Assembly (NCBI RefSeq): GCF_016405905.1
Contig: NZ_JAEFCB010000004.1
Location: forward strand, 172,422 to 236,421
Direction: 5' to 3'
From: Variovorax sp. IB41
GTDB lineage: Bacteria > Pseudomonadota > Gammaproteobacteria > Burkholderiales > Burkholderiaceae_C
DNA: 64,000 nucleotides
Shown: piece after piece, positions 20,590-29,305 of the stretch
Layout of the letters: the number at the start of each line of letters is the position of its first letter
Numbering within the stretch: the first letter of the stretch is position 1
The notes under the pieces: model-generated
What the model was told of the DNA's origin: nothing
Database searches by the model: none
The model's input: only the letters and a program-made list of their open reading frames with translations
Translations under genes and position numbers: made by a program

Positions 20590-22097
20590 GCGGTGGCTGC
20601 AGCTTCGCGCCGGGTGGCGAGCTGCATGATCTTTTCCTGCGAGGCGTCGCGCCCCGCGAGCTCACCGGTGATGCGGCCTTCGCACATCACCAGCACGCGG
20701 TGGCTCACGCGCAATATCTCGGGCAGCTCCGAAGAGATGATCACGATGGCCTTGCCCTCGGAGGCCAGCTCGTTCAGGAGGCGGTAGATCTCGGCCTTGG
20801 CGCCCACGTCGATGCCGCGCGTGGGCTCGTCGAAGAAGAGCACGCTGCAGTCGCGCAGCAGCCACTTGGCGATCACGATCTTCTGCTGGTTGCCGCCCGA
20901 GAGCAGCCGCACCTGCTGGCGCACCGAGGGCGTCTTGATGTTGAGCTGCTTCACATAGCGCTCGCCCGCCGCCTCGATGGCCGCCTGGTCGATGAAGATG
21001 CCCATCGACAGGAACTTCTTCATGCTCGGCAGCGCGATGTTGGTTTCCACGTCCATGCCGGTCGCCAGGCCGAAGTGCTTGCGGTCTTCGGAGAGGTAGC
21101 CGATGCCGTGCGACACCGCGTCCTCGGGCGACCGGATCGACACCTTCCTGCCGCGCACGAAGACCTCGCCCGCATCGACGCGGTCGGCGCCGAACACCGC
21201 GCGCGCGAGTTCGGTGCGGCCCGCGCCCATGAGCCCCGCGAAGCCCAGGATCTCGCCCCGGCGCAAGACGAAGCTCGCATCGCGCACCATCGCGCCGCGC
21301 GTGATGCCGCGGGCCTCCAGCACGATCTCGTTGCCCGAGGTGTCGGGGAAATCGTTCGCCACCTCGGTGAGCTGGCGCCCGACCATCATGGCGATGAGCG
21401 TGTCCATCGGCGTCTCGGCCATCGGCACCGTGGCGATGTACTGGCCGTCGCGCATCACGGTCACGCGGTCGGCAATGCGCTTCAACTCGTCCATCTTGTG
21501 CGAGATGTAGACGATGGCCACGCCCTGCGACTTGAGCTGACCGATGATGCGGAACAGGTCGGCCACCTCCTCGTTGTTGAGCGCGGCGGTGGGCTCGTCC
21601 ATGATGAGCACGCGCGAGTCGAACGAGAGCGCCTTGGCGATCTCCACCATCTGCTGCCTGGCCACCGTGAGTTCGCCCACCGGCGTGTGCGGATCGAGCC
21701 TGAGGTTCATGCGCGCGAAGATGCGCTCGGCCTCCACGCGCATCGCCTCCTCGTCGATGAAAAGACCCAGGCGCCCGCGCGGCTCGCGGCCGATGAAGAT
21801 GTTCTGCGCGGCGCTCAGGTGGTTCATCAGGTTGAGCTCCTGATGGATGATGCCGATGCCCAGCGCCTGCGCGGCGCGCGGGCTCGCGATGTCCACGGGC
21901 TGGCCGTCGATGCGCACCTCGCCCGAATCCTTGCCGTAGACGCCGGCCAGCACCTTCATGAGCGTGGACTTGCCCGCGCCGTTCTCGCCCATGAGCGCAT
22001 GCACCTCGCCGGGCAGCAGGTCGAACTGCGCCTTGTCGAGGGCACGCACGCCGGCAAAGGATTTGCAGAGGTCGCGGATGGTGACGATGGGTTGCAT
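20586..22097 (-). CDS. Sugar ABC transporter ATP-binding protein, duplicated ATPase (RbsA-like)
   Basis: A 503-residue fusion of two ABC ATPase domains. The first has Walker [10 protein letters not shown] (residues 38-46), a [15 protein letters not shown] signature region and Walker [12 protein letters not shown]. The second has a degenerate Walker [11 protein letters not shown], the [15 protein letters not shown] signature and [16 protein letters not shown]. This is typical of RbsA/XylG/MglA carbohydrate importers. The ATG at 22097 is preceded not by a clear Shine-Dalgarno but by tandem octamers that fill the spacer to the fuconolactonase gene. Confidence 0.9.
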
Positions 22098-22099
22098 GA

Positions 22100-22131
22100 G
22101 TTCGTGCGTTCGTGCGTTCGTGCGTTCGTTC
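22100..22131. repeat. Tandem octamer repeat in an operon spacer
   Basis: Three perfect GTTCGTGC units plus a fourth imperfect one (GTTCGTTC) fill almost the whole 35-base spacer between fuconolactonase and the ABC ATPase start, occupying the place of its ribosome-binding site. Confidence 0.85.
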
Positions 22132-22132
22132 T

Positions 22133-23014
22133 TCAGTCCGTGGACGAGATGCCGTAGAAGTGCTGCGCGGTGCGGCGCCAGACCTGCGCCTGCCCGTGCG
22201 GCGGCAGGCTGCCGATGAGCGCCTCGCTCGCCGCGATCCAGCCCGCGTAGTCGCCGGCCAGCGTGAGCACGGGCCAGTCGCTGCCCCACATCAGGCGGCC
22301 GGGGCCGAAGCAGCGCAGCAGCACGCCCCAGACCGGGCGGATGGCGCGCACCAGTGCATCGACATCGCCGTGCATCGCGGGCGGCGCTTCGGTCCAGAGG
22401 CCCGAGAACTTGCAGCAGACCTGCGGCAGCGCGGCCAGCTCGGTCATGTGGCGGCGCCATGCGGCGAAGGCCTCGCCGTCTTCCGCGTCGCCCACCGCGG
22501 GCTTCGCTGCATGGTCGATCACCACGGGCAGTTGCGGCCACGCCTTGACGAAGCGCAGCAGCGCGGGCAGCTGGCGCGGCTTCACCAGCGCGTCGAAGCG
22601 CAGGCCCAGGCGCACCATCGCGCGGATCGCATCGGGGTGCGGCGCGTGCGCGATCCAGTCGTCGTCGGGCAAGTCCTGCAGCATCGGCCGCACGCCCTTG
22701 AACTTGGGGTGGCGTGCCATGCGCTCCAGCGAGGCCGCGGCATCGCGGCGGCTCAGGTCGACCCAGCCGACCACGCCGCCGATCGCCTTGTGCGCGCTGG
22801 CCAGCTCGAGCATGAAGTCGGTCTCGGCCTCCGACCCGGCGGCCTGCACCAGCACCGTCCGCGCCACGCCGTGCGCTTGCAGCAGAGGCGCGAGATGCTC
22901 GGGAAGAAAGTTGCGCATGAGCGGCGCCAGCGCCGACACATCGGCGCGCAGCCACGCATAGTCGCCGCGCGCGGGTCGCCAGAAATGCTGATGCGAGTCG
23001 ATGCGCTGTGTCAT
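22133..23014 (-). CDS. L-fuconolactonase (amidohydrolase family)
   Basis: A 293-residue TIM-barrel amidohydrolase (Amidohydro_2) with the metal-site motif DSHQHFW at residues 6-12, VIDHAAKP containing a further His, KFSGLWTE and the late MWGSDWPV with the catalytic Asp. Such enzymes in COG3618 hydrolyse L-fucono- or L-rhamnono-lactones to the acid. As the first gene of the minus-strand fucose operon it would follow L-fucose dehydrogenase in the pathway. The start lies opposite the IclR gene across a 160-base spacer that holds candidate operators. Confidence 0.85.
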   Translation of the reverse strand: MTQRIDSHQHFWRPARGDYAWLRADVSALAPLMRNFLPEHLAPLLQAHGVARTVLVQAAGSEAETDFMLELASAHKAIGGVVGWVDLSRRDAAASLERMARHPKFKGVRPMLQDLPDDDWIAHAPHPDAIRAMVRLGLRFDALVKPRQLPALLRFVKAWPQLPVVIDHAAKPAVGDAEDGEAFAAWRRHMTELAALPQVCCKFSGLWTEAPPAMHGDVDALVRAIRPVWGVLLRCFGPGRLMWGSDWPVLTLAGDYAGWIAASEALIGSLPPHGQAQVWRRTAQHFYGISSTD

Positions 23015-23065
23015 GACTTGACGCCGGCCGCGGTGCTGCGCGGACGCCTTGCCCCTTCAGTCCAT

Positions 23066-23092
23066 ATACGAACAGAGTATTTACATACGAAC
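23066..23092. promoter_or_regulatory. Candidate IclR operator, two ATACGAAC repeats
   Basis: Two direct copies of ATACGAAC start 19 bases apart (23066 and 23085) in the AT-rich part of the spacer between the divergent fuconolactonase and IclR genes; GTAT-TTAC-ATAC between them adds local inverted symmetry. Confidence 0.45.
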
Positions 23093-23175
23093 TTTCATCG
23101 TCAAGAGCTCAGGGTCGGGGCTTACCCGTAAGACGAAAACTTGCCAAAGGCCAATGCTGCTGGTGAAATTCATCT

Positions 23176-23994
23176 GTGAACAAACCCCTGAAGTCCGCCA
23201 TCTTGGACAAGCCCACCGACGACCCCGAACGCTATCGCGCCCCCGCCCTGGACAAGGGACTGGACATCCTCGAACTGCTGGCCGACCAGCCCGACGGCCT
23301 GACGCGCGGCGAGATCGTCAAGGCGCTGGACCGCGGCCCGAGCGAGATCTACCGCATGCTCGAGCGGCTGGTGGCGCGGCGCTACGTGCTGCGCTCGCCC
23401 GCGGGCGACCGCTACAGCATGAGCCTGAAGATGTTCGACCTGGCCCACCGCTACCCGCCCACGCACCGGCTGGTGGCGCAGGCGCTGCCGGTGATGGACC
23501 GCTATGCGAAGGAGGCCGAGCAGGCCTGCCACCTGGGCGTGTACGACCGGGGCAACGTGCAGATCGTGGCGCAGGTCAACAATCCCTCGGCCATCAGCAT
23601 GACGGTGCGGCCGGGCACGCGCGTGAACCTGCTGGACACCGGCTCAGGCCAGGTGCTGCTGGCCTGCGAGTCGGACGCGCGGCGCAAGCAGATGCTGGCC
23701 GAACACGTCGCGCTCGACGGCGAGGTGCTGATACCGCCCGACGAACTCGAGCACATGCTCGAGGCCGTGCGCGCCACAGGCTATCGGCAGCGCGAGAGCC
23801 TGCAGTACTTCGGCGTGATCGACATCTCGTGCCCGATCCTCGGGCCGTACGGCCATGCGCTGGCGGTGCTCACCACGCCGTACATCCGGCGCATCGACCG
23901 CCACGCGATTCCGTCGCTGGACCGCGCGCGCGAGCTGATGCTGCAGGCTGCGCGCGATCTGTCGCTGTTGGCGAACGCCGCTCAATCGGCGTAG
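23176..23994 (+). CDS. IclR family transcriptional regulator of the fucose operon
   Basis: A 272-residue IclR-type regulator. The N-terminal winged HTH is LDKGLDILELLADQPDGLTRGEIVKALDRGPSEIYRMLERLVARRYV (residues 25-71). The C-terminal effector domain runs from about residue 90 with the LLDTGSGQVLLAC and DISCPILGPYGHALAVLTTPY strands. It starts with GTG at 23176. Divergent orientation to the L-fucose operon makes that operon the likely target, with a pathway intermediate such as L-fuconate or 2-keto-3-deoxyfuconate as a plausible effector (inference). The 3' end overlaps the convergent Bug receptor gene by 13 bases. Confidence 0.85.
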   Translation: MNKPLKSAILDKPTDDPERYRAPALDKGLDILELLADQPDGLTRGEIVKALDRGPSEIYRMLERLVARRYVLRSPAGDRYSMSLKMFDLAHRYPPTHRLVAQALPVMDRYAKEAEQACHLGVYDRGNVQIVAQVNNPSAISMTVRPGTRVNLLDTGSGQVLLACESDARRKQMLAEHVALDGEVLIPPDELEHMLEAVRATGYRQRESLQYFGVIDISCPILGPYGHALAVLTTPYIRRIDRHAIPSLDRARELMLQAARDLSLLANAAQSA

Positions 23995-24971
23995 ACGCCG
24001 GCCGCCTTGATGACGGGCGTCCACTTCGCGATCTCGCCGATCACGAACTTCTTGTGGCCCGCGGGCTCGATGCGGCCATCGGTCGCGACCACGGCGCCCA
24101 GCAGCTCTTCGCGCTTGATGAAGTCCGGGTCTTTCAACGCCACCTTCAGCGCATCGTTGAGCTTCTTGAGCACCGGCGCGGGCGTGCCCTTGGGCGCATA
24201 CAGGCCGTGCCAGATCGTGACCTCGAAATTCTTCAGGCCCGCTTCGTCGAGCGTGGGCAGGTCCTTCAGGAGCGGCGTGGTCAGGCGGTGGGGCGTGGTC
24301 ACGGCATAGGCCTTGACCTTCTTGGCCTCGATCTGCGGCGAGGTGTTGGTGCTCTGGTCGCACAGCAAGTCGATCTGGCCGCCGATCAGGTCGGTGATGG
24401 CCGGTGCCGTGCCCTTGTAGGGCACGGGCGTCATCTCGGTCTTGGTCGCGCTCTGGAACAGGAGACCGCACAGGTGCGAGGCCGAGCCCACGCCCGCGTT
24501 GCCGATGTTGATCTTGCCCTTGTTGGCCGCGATCCAGGCCGTCAGTTCCTTGTAGTTGTTGGCCGGAAGGCTCGGCTTGGAGATCAGCGTCATCGGCACG
24601 TCGTTGACGATGCCCAGGTACTCGAAATCGCTCTCGACCTTGAACGGCACGTTGCGCACCAGCGTCGGCACGGTCGCCATCGCGATGTGGTTCAAGAGCA
24701 GCGTGTAGCCATCGGGGTTGGCGCGCGCCACCTTGGCCGCGCCGATCGAGCTGCCCGCGCCGGGCACGTTGTCTATGATGACGCTCGCGCCGCCCAGGGG
24801 CTTGCGCAGCGCTTCGGCCAGGTCGCGCGCCACGCGGTCGGTCGGGCCGCCCGCGGCGAAGGGCACGACGATGGTCACGGGCTTGCCCGCGGGGAAGTCC
24901 TGCGCGTGGGCGCCAATGGTCAGGCCCAGGGTGGCCAGCGCAACCGCCGCGAGGGCGAACATTTTTTTCAT
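23982..24971 (-). CDS. Bug-type tripartite tricarboxylate transporter receptor
   Basis: A 329-residue periplasmic binding protein with a signal peptide MKKMFALAAVALATLGLTIGAHA. The Bug-family pattern is present: FPAGKPVTIVVPFAAGGPTDRVARDLAEAL, then IIDNVPGAGSSIGAAKVARANPDGYTLLL, and TPVPYKGTAPAITDLIGGQIDL in the ligand lobe. These proteins bind carboxylates or aromatic acids. No TctA/TctB membrane partners are nearby, as is common for Bug proteins of this lineage. It is the last gene of an operon with two predicted esterases, so its ligand may be an aromatic acid released from an ester. The ATG at 24971 follows GGAGACTTCC. Confidence 0.88.
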   Translation of the reverse strand: MKKMFALAAVALATLGLTIGAHAQDFPAGKPVTIVVPFAAGGPTDRVARDLAEALRKPLGGASVIIDNVPGAGSSIGAAKVARANPDGYTLLLNHIAMATVPTLVRNVPFKVESDFEYLGIVNDVPMTLISKPSLPANNYKELTAWIAANKGKINIGNAGVGSASHLCGLLFQSATKTEMTPVPYKGTAPAITDLIGGQIDLLCDQSTNTSPQIEAKKVKAYAVTTPHRLTTPLLKDLPTLDEAGLKNFEVTIWHGLYAPKGTPAPVLKKLNDALKVALKDPDFIKREELLGAVVATDGRIEPAGHKKFVIGEIAKWTPVIKAAGVYAD

Positions 24972-25001
24972 GGAAGTCTCCGTCAAGGTCAAAAAGAAAA
25001 A

Positions 25002-26372
25002 TCAGGGTGCGCGCGAAGGCACGCGGCTCTCCAGCGTGGGCGGTTGCCACTCGGGCTTGATGTGGCAGCCGTTCTTGCCGTCGGTGTCGTAGCGCGGCGC
25101 GAGCGATGCGCAGCGTTGCGCCAGGCTCTGGGGCGTGGGCTTCTCGCCCTTGTCGATCCAGTCCATCAGCGCGCCGAAGAGCGCGGGGTATTCCGAATCG
25201 CTGAGATAACTGTGCTCGCGCTCGGCGCTGAAGCTCTGCACCAGGTTGCCGCCGGTGCCGGCTGCGTCGCGGATGCGGCGGTAGGCGTTCTCGAGCTCCA
25301 CGAACGCGGTCGGATCGTCGATGGCATGCAGCCCCACCGTGGGCAGCGAGGTGCGGCCCGTCGGCTGGCTGTCGGCCGCGAGCGCGCCCTTGGCCTGCGG
25401 GTCGGCGGCATAGCGCACAACGCCCGCGTTGAGCGCCGCGTCGTCGGCCGAGCCGCTGTAGACCACGCCGATGTTGCCGAAGGGGTTGCGGCCGTTCAGG
25501 CGCTTCTGCACCAGGTCCTGGAAGAGCCACGTCGCCCAGTTCAGGTGGCCGACGAGCGAGCGCTCCTGGATCTTCACGACAGAGAGGATGGTCTTCAGGC
25601 GCGCCGCCTGCTCGGGCGTGCGCTGCGCGGCGGGCATGCCGACGCCGGTGCATTCCTTCACGCGCGCGGCGAGTTCGGCGCGGGTGAGTTTCGACGCGAT
25701 CGGCAGGCCCATCCACAGCGGGTACTGCGGCTCGTCGGGACGCGGATGGTTGCGGCAGACGTACTGGTAGACCACGCGCAGGTCGAGCCGGAAGTCGTAG
25801 GCGCTGTTGCCGCCGCCGAGCACGCCGCTCGTGAGCAGCAGGCCGTCGTAAGGACTCTTCGCCATTGCTGCGTCACCCAGCGGCGCATAGAGTTCGGCCG
25901 CCTTCGCCGCCACGCCCGCGCCGTAGCTCTGCCCGTGCAGCAGCGTGCGCTTGGGCTGGCCGAAGTGGCGCACGAAGATCTGGCGCAGGCGCTCGGTGTC
26001 TTCGGCCGCCATCGTCACGCCGTAGCCGCCGCGCCGGTAGGTGGAGCCGGCCCAGGCGTAGCCGGCCTTCACGGTGACGGCCCAGCGCTTCAAGTCTTCC
26101 TCGCTGCGCTCGAGCTTGGGCGGGCCGGTCTCGGGGCCGCCGTGGGCGTGCATCACGAGCACGCGGTTCGCGTCCTTCGTCCAGTCCTTCGGGATGGCGA
26201 TCCAGTAGAGCGCGCCGGTGCCGTCTTCACCGGTGTAGCAGCGCGCGGCTTCGGGGACGGGGGACGGGCAGGTGGCGGGCTTGGGTGCAGTTGCCGGGGC
26301 CGCGTGCGCGGACAGCAGCGGGGCCGTGCCGAGCAGTGCGAAGGCGGCAAGTTGCGACAGTTGTTTTTTCAA
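25002..26372 (-). CDS. Secreted alpha/beta-hydrolase, possible esterase
   Basis: A 456-residue exported hydrolase with a signal peptide (about residues 1-24, ending SAHA). It has an HAHGGPE oxyanion segment near residue 75, the nucleophile elbow GQSYG with Ser149, and a late GLHAIDDPTAF and SAEREHSYLSDSEYP that could supply Asp and His. Four or more cysteines suggest disulfides. It begins with TTG at 26372, with CGGAG nine bases upstream; the TTGA overlaps the stop of the tannase-like gene. The exact substrate is unknown, but the operon context (tannase/feruloyl esterase-like plus Bug receptor) points to ester-linked aromatic acids. Confidence 0.75.
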   Translation of the reverse strand: MKKQLSQLAAFALLGTAPLLSAHAAPATAPKPATCPSPVPEAARCYTGEDGTGALYWIAIPKDWTKDANRVLVMHAHGGPETGPPKLERSEEDLKRWAVTVKAGYAWAGSTYRRGGYGVTMAAEDTERLRQIFVRHFGQPKRTLLHGQSYGAGVAAKAAELYAPLGDAAMAKSPYDGLLLTSGVLGGGNSAYDFRLDLRVVYQYVCRNHPRPDEPQYPLWMGLPIASKLTRAELAARVKECTGVGMPAAQRTPEQAARLKTILSVVKIQERSLVGHLNWATWLFQDLVQKRLNGRNPFGNIGVVYSGSADDAALNAGVVRYAADPQAKGALAADSQPTGRTSLPTVGLHAIDDPTAFVELENAYRRIRDAAGTGGNLVQSFSAEREHSYLSDSEYPALFGALMDWIDKGEKPTPQSLAQRCASLAPRYDTDGKNGCHIKPEWQPPTLESRVPSRAP

Positions 26373-29161
26373 TGGCGTACTCCGAGTTCCAGCGCCGCGT
26401 TCGTTCCATCGGTGGTGACGAAGCCCAGGACGCCGCTGTTGAAGATGAAATTGCCCGGCCGGCCCGCGTCGGCCTGCACCACGCCGGGCACCGGCGTGTC
26501 GTAGCCCAATGATGCCGCAGCGCCGCCGAGGTTGAAGTTGCTGCCCGCGACCGTCGCCTCGCGGCTCTCGCCCTTCACGCTGGCCATGGCGTAGCTGCCG
26601 TCGGCCGCGCCCGCCATCAGGCTTTGCTGCAGGCCGAAGATGCGCAGGCCCGCGGTGGCGGCCGCATCGCGCACCAGGTGCAGCGGCACCGCGGTGCCAT
26701 TGACCAGCCCGATCACCATCGAGCCGCTGAGCGTGCCGCCGGTGGTGACGGCGCCGCCGGTCGGCGCGGTGGTGCGCACGTCGAAGGCGCCATGCGTGGT
26801 GTTGTAGGTGATGTAGCCCTTCTCGGTCTCGGTGCAGTTGGCGTCGTAGATCATGAAGCTGCCGGCGCTGCCCGCCGCGCTGCGGCAGTACTGGAAGGTG
26901 CCCGCGTTGCGAAGGCGCACCGCGCCGGCGTAGGCCGAGGCGGTGCCGGTGCCCTGCTGCACGCCCACCGTGTTGAAGATGTTCGCCACCGGATTGAAGA
27001 CTGCGGGCGAGGCCGTGTTCTCGAAGGTGTTCTGGAACGCCACCAGGGGCGAGAAGCCGCCGCCGCTCGGCGGGTTCACGCCGCCCAGCAGCACGCCGCC
27101 GGGCGCGAAGCTGAAGACCGCGCCGCTCTCGTTGCTCGTGTAGCTGCAACTGCCCTGCGCCACCAGCGAGCCGGTGCGCACCGTGCCGGCGGTGCGCTGC
27201 AGGCTGGCATCGATGGTCACCGTGTAGGCCATGGTGGCCGGATCGATCTGCACGCGCAGTTCTTCGCCGAAGCTGTTGCCGCCCTTGTAGGTGGTGGCGG
27301 TTGCGGGCAGGTTGGGGCAAGCCAGCGGGTCGCCGACCTCGGTCACGCAGCTGTAGTTGACGGCCGCGTCCAGGCTGCCGGCGCCGCGGTACTTGGGCCA
27401 CGACGGGAACAGGCACAGCGGACGCGTGCGGCCGTAGCTGCCAGCCACCGCATCCACCGCCACGCCGGTGGCGGGCGCGAGGCCGCCCTCGACCCAGCCT
27501 TCGAGCGCGGCGAGCGAGTCCCAGTTGGGAATGAAGCTGCCGGTGCCGTGACCCATGCCGGGCACGGTGTAGAAGCGCACGTTCTGGTCGACCGTTGCCT
27601 GGCCGACCGTGGCGATGAGTTGCTTGTAGTAGTCGATGGTCGAGTTCGGGCTGATCACCTCGTCGGCCAGGCCGTGCAGCATGATGAGCCGGCCGCCGTG
27701 CGCGAAGAAGGGCGCAAGGTTCGGGTTGGTCGCATCGGTGAGGTTGGAGACCTCGGTCACCCGCGCGGCATAGCTGCCCGGGTCCAGCGGGTCGAAGGTC
27801 AGCGAGTCGAAGCCCGCGATGCGCGTGACGAAGAACTTCACCCACTGGTCGCCGGTGACGTACATGTTGGCGTCGGCCGAGGTGGCCGGGTTGGCCGGCA
27901 CCGGACGCGTGCCGAGGTCGCGCGTGGTGTACGGGCCGGCGACGAGCGCGCCTTCCAGGATGTTGTAGCCGCCCGCGCGCTTGACGCCATTGCCGAGCGA
28001 GTAGGTCGTGAAGTCGAGCGGCGATTCGATGGTGCGCACGGTGGCCAGCTGCGCGTCCGAGAGGCACGTGTTGCCCGTGTCCGCGCCGCCGGAGCAGCGC
28101 AGCGAGGCGAGGATCTGCGTGTTCAGCAGCCGGCAGCTTTCCACGTTGCTCACGATGTTGTCGGCCGCGCCGTCCAGCTTGTCGCAGGCCTGCATCGCGG
28201 CCTTCTGCACCAGCAGCGTCTTGGCCACGTTCATCCAGCCCGCGCCGCCGTTGTTGTAGAGCGCACGCCCCACCGCCACGTTCGACAACCGCGTACCGGT
28301 GTAGTTGAGCGCCGGCTCGTTGGCGATCACACCGTCGTAGTCCAGCGGCCAGCGCTGGATGTAGCTGAGCGCGTCGCGCCCCCCGGTCGAGGTGCCGAGG
28401 AAGTAGGCGTGTTTGGGCTTGACGGCATAGCGCGCGAGCACCAGCGCCTGCGCCACGTCGCGCGTCTTCTTGAGCGACAGGCCGCCGTAGTTGGCCAGCT
28501 GCTCGTCGTTGGCCGCGAACTTGCCGTCGGTGATGCTGCTCGACTGGTGGCCCGAGTCGTCGCCGTAGGTGGCATAGCCGAGCGCGAGCGGCGCGGGCTT
28601 GCCGGCGGGGCCGAAGCGGATGACCTCGGTGCCGTCGATCAAGACGCCGTCGAAGCCGCCGCCGCCGAAGTGGATCGTCTTCTGGTTCCACTTCTCGGGC
28701 AGGTTGACCGCGAAGTTGATGAGCTGCGACGCCGGGTCCACCGGCTGGATGGTGCCGCGCACGCGGCAGTAGTCGCCCAGCTGGTTGCCCGCGTCGGTCG
28801 CGGCCACGGGCGTGGCGCTGACGACGGTCGCGCCGCCCGTGGGCAGGCTGATGAGCGAAGCGGGCAGGCTCTTGCCCGCGAGGTCCGCGCAGGCGACCAC
28901 GGGCACCACCGGCGGCGGATTCTCGGGCGGGTTGCCGGGCGGATCGGTGTCGGGCTGTCCGCCGCTCGAGGGCGGGTTGTTCGGCACGATGGGGAAGAAG
29001 CCGGCACCGCCGCCGCCTCCCCCGCCGCCTCCGCAGGCGGCCAGGACCAGGGAAACCAGCGAAATGCCGATCGCGGGGCCGAGCGCGGGGCCGAGCGAAC
29101 GGCGGGCGCGACGGGCGGCGTCGATCATCGAAAGAATCGGGCGGGGGCGCGGTGGGCGCAT
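26369..29161 (-). CDS. Tannase/feruloyl esterase family lipoprotein with C-terminal beta domain
   Basis: A 930-residue lipoprotein: lipobox LAAC with Cys43, nine glycines, a Pro-rich linker (residues 55-88), a tannase/feruloyl-esterase domain (about 90-600) and an extra C-terminal region of about 330 residues resembling repeated beta structure. The catalytic set is Ser258 (GTSTGG), Asp500 (GLADEV) and His538 (GMGHG). In the classical family Ser and His are flanked by disulfide-bonded cysteines (CS-D-HC); here both are replaced (Thr257, Gly539). It probably cleaves phenolic esters at the cell surface. The ATG at 29161 follows GGAGAC. It is the first gene of a three-gene operon. Confidence 0.8.
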   Translation of the reverse strand: MRPPRPRPILSMIDAARRARRSLGPALGPAIGISLVSLVLAACGGGGGGGGGAGFFPIVPNNPPSSGGQPDTDPPGNPPENPPPVVPVVACADLAGKSLPASLISLPTGGATVVSATPVAATDAGNQLGDYCRVRGTIQPVDPASQLINFAVNLPEKWNQKTIHFGGGGFDGVLIDGTEVIRFGPAGKPAPLALGYATYGDDSGHQSSSITDGKFAANDEQLANYGGLSLKKTRDVAQALVLARYAVKPKHAYFLGTSTGGRDALSYIQRWPLDYDGVIANEPALNYTGTRLSNVAVGRALYNNGGAGWMNVAKTLLVQKAAMQACDKLDGAADNIVSNVESCRLLNTQILASLRCSGGADTGNTCLSDAQLATVRTIESPLDFTTYSLGNGVKRAGGYNILEGALVAGPYTTRDLGTRPVPANPATSADANMYVTGDQWVKFFVTRIAGFDSLTFDPLDPGSYAARVTEVSNLTDATNPNLAPFFAHGGRLIMLHGLADEVISPNSTIDYYKQLIATVGQATVDQNVRFYTVPGMGHGTGSFIPNWDSLAALEGWVEGGLAPATGVAVDAVAGSYGRTRPLCLFPSWPKYRGAGSLDAAVNYSCVTEVGDPLACPNLPATATTYKGGNSFGEELRVQIDPATMAYTVTIDASLQRTAGTVRTGSLVAQGSCSYTSNESGAVFSFAPGGVLLGGVNPPSGGGFSPLVAFQNTFENTASPAVFNPVANIFNTVGVQQGTGTASAYAGAVRLRNAGTFQYCRSAAGSAGSFMIYDANCTETEKGYITYNTTHGAFDVRTTAPTGGAVTTGGTLSGSMVIGLVNGTAVPLHLVRDAAATAGLRIFGLQQSLMAGAADGSYAMASVKGESREATVAGSNFNLGGAAASLGYDTPVPGVVQADAGRPGNFIFNSGVLGFVTTDGTNAALELGVRH

Positions 29162-29305
29162 GGTCTTGTCTCCGGCATGCGGCCTCGGTGGGCCGCTCTT
29201 TTTTGAATGGGCGGCCGGACGATAGGTGTACGAGTGACCTTGGGTCAAATAAAATAAAAGTACACATCCGATACGAAAAAAATATGGAGTCAACGTGGAG
29301 CTAGC

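Noticed and set aside
29226..29265. GTGTAC...GTACAC pair as a LysR box
   Set aside because: Arms are only 6 bases with a 28-base spacing, unlike the usual T-N11-A box; mentioned in the LysR entry but too weak to annotate.
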